Positions 63,343-64,000 of a stretch of DNA of 64,000 bases are shown one piece after another. A program made the position numbers and the translations under genes. The notes beneath the pieces are model-generated. The model saw nothing but the letters and a program-made list of their open reading frames with translations. It had not been told where the DNA came from and did not search any database. The DNA comes from Lentibacillus halodurans (GTDB lineage: Bacteria; Bacillota; Bacilli; Bacillales; Amphibacillaceae), in the NCBI RefSeq assembly GCF_900112045.1, contig NZ_FOJW01000017.1, positions 1 to 64,000 on the forward strand. The letters are read 5' to 3'. Position 1 is the stretch's first letter; every line of letters starts with the position of its first letter.

Positions 63343-64000
63343 ATGGACATCTTAATTTTAGGTGGCACACGGTTTTTAGGTAAGTTTTTAGTAGAAGCTG
63401 CTATAGAAAGAAAGCATAATGTGACGCTATTTAATCGTGGAAGCAACCCTGACATCTTTCCTGAAATTGAACAGTTAAGAGGGGATCGTGATGGGGACCT
63501 GGAAATATTAAAGGGATGTAAATGGGATGCTGTCGTTGATACTTGTGGTTTTTTCCCAGGAACTGTATCAAAATCTGCAAACATTCTTAATCATGTTAAC
63601 CATTATACATATATATCAAGTGGTTCTGTCTATAAAGACCTAAGCGAGCCAGGTATAGATGAGAATGCAGAAGTAAATACGATGGATTCTGATAAAGTGG
63701 AAGAAATAACTCGTGGAACTTCTGGTCCAATATACGGTGAATATTATGGTCATTTAAAAGCTTTAAGTGAAAAGGCAGCTGAAAAAGAAATGCCTGGAAA
63801 GGTTTTAGTCATTCGCGCTGGCCAACTTGTGGGCCCTTATGATTATACGGATCGGTTACCCTATTGGATTAACAGAATATCACAGGGAGGGGAAGTTTTA
63901 GCTCCAGGTAGACCTCAACGCCCAATTCAAATCATTGATGCAAAAGACTTATCACAATGGATTATTAGAATGATGGAACAAAATGTAACAGGTACATTTA
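63343..64000 (+). CDS. NAD-dependent epimerase/dehydratase, 5' part (cut by window end)
   Basis: 219 complete codons; no stop before the window ends. Extended SDR fold: NAD-binding GGTRFLG (7-13), DAVVDTCGFFPG, YISSGSVY, catalytic YxxxK in EYYGHLK, and RAGQLVGPYD. Substrate is probably a nucleotide sugar or an isoflavone-reductase-like small molecule; it cannot be told from this part. Start ATG after TAGGAGGAATAGC is clear. Reading frame intact. Confidence 0.88.
   Translation, partial: MDILILGGTRFLGKFLVEAAIERKHNVTLFNRGSNPDIFPEIEQLRGDRDGDLEILKGCKWDAVVDTCGFFPGTVSKSANILNHVNHYTYISSGSVYKDLSEPGIDENAEVNTMDSDKVEEITRGTSGPIYGEYYGHLKALSEKAAEKEMPGKVLVIRAGQLVGPYDYTDRLPYWINRISQGGEVLAPGRPQRPIQIIDAKDLSQWIIRMMEQNVTGTF

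Overview
The window comes from a low-GC Firmicute of the family Bacillaceae. The gene order is the near-origin block known from Bacillus subtilis: an rrn operon, the ctsR-clpC stress operon, radA, gltX-cysES, sigH, secE-nusG, rplKAJL, rpoBC, the str, S10, spc and alpha operons, ecfA1A2T-truA and rplM-rpsI. Protein sequences and leader RNAs (a Cys T-box, L10 and L13 leaders, a CtsR operator) fit the same group. The repeat families and moderate divergence from B. subtilis suggest a halophilic or alkaliphilic genus such as Virgibacillus, Lentibacillus or Oceanobacillus. The genus is inference.

Layout. 1-376: end of 23S rRNA, 5S rRNA and terminator. 745-1437: an mgtC-type membrane gene between rrn and ctsR. 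1600-6300: CtsR-controlled protein quality control operon (ctsR, mcsA, mcsB, clpC). 6535-16111: radA, yacL (PIN-TRAM), gltX, T-box-cysE-cysS, mrnC, rlmB, yacP, sigH. The usual neighbours disA, ispD and ispF are missing. 16181-25038: rpmGB, secE, nusG, rplK, rplA, rplJ, rplL, a methyltransferase gene and rpoB. 25142-48831: rpoC, rplGB, rpsL, rpsG, fusA, tuf, then the S10-spc-alpha clusters through secY, adk, infA, rpmJ, rpoA and rplQ. The usual map gene after adk is missing. 49280-53649: ECF transporter core (ecfA1, ecfA2, ecfT), truA, rplM and rpsI. Almost every gene to this point is on the + strand and is a housekeeping gene for transcription, translation, secretion or stress proteolysis.

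53.7-64 kb is different. It starts with a 5'-truncated tyrosine recombinase on the - strand and three tandem 11-bp repeats. Then come broken genes: a DUF2306 fragment, an MFS efflux gene wrecked by a 203-bp direct duplication, a stop codon and frameshifts, membrane protein remnants, and a DJ-1/PfpI gene that has lost its catalytic segment. Apparently intact genes lie among them: a DHFR/RibD-like reductase, a membrane-anchored serine hydrolase, an ECF sigma factor directly followed by a ClpP paralogue, and an NAD-dependent epimerase cut by the window end. This looks like an old integrated element or accessory zone in decay.

Non-coding points of interest are: three copies of a roughly 260-400-bp MITE-like repeat (9.3, 17.3 and 48.9 kb); a GC-rich multi-hairpin element inserted between rpoA and rplQ; matching hairpins before rplK and rplA; an inverted repeat bracketing the str-operon promoter; and the ECF sigma-ClpP pair, which is the best candidate here for an uncharacterised regulatory module. 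I found no CRISPR array, no tRNA gene and no complete insertion sequence.
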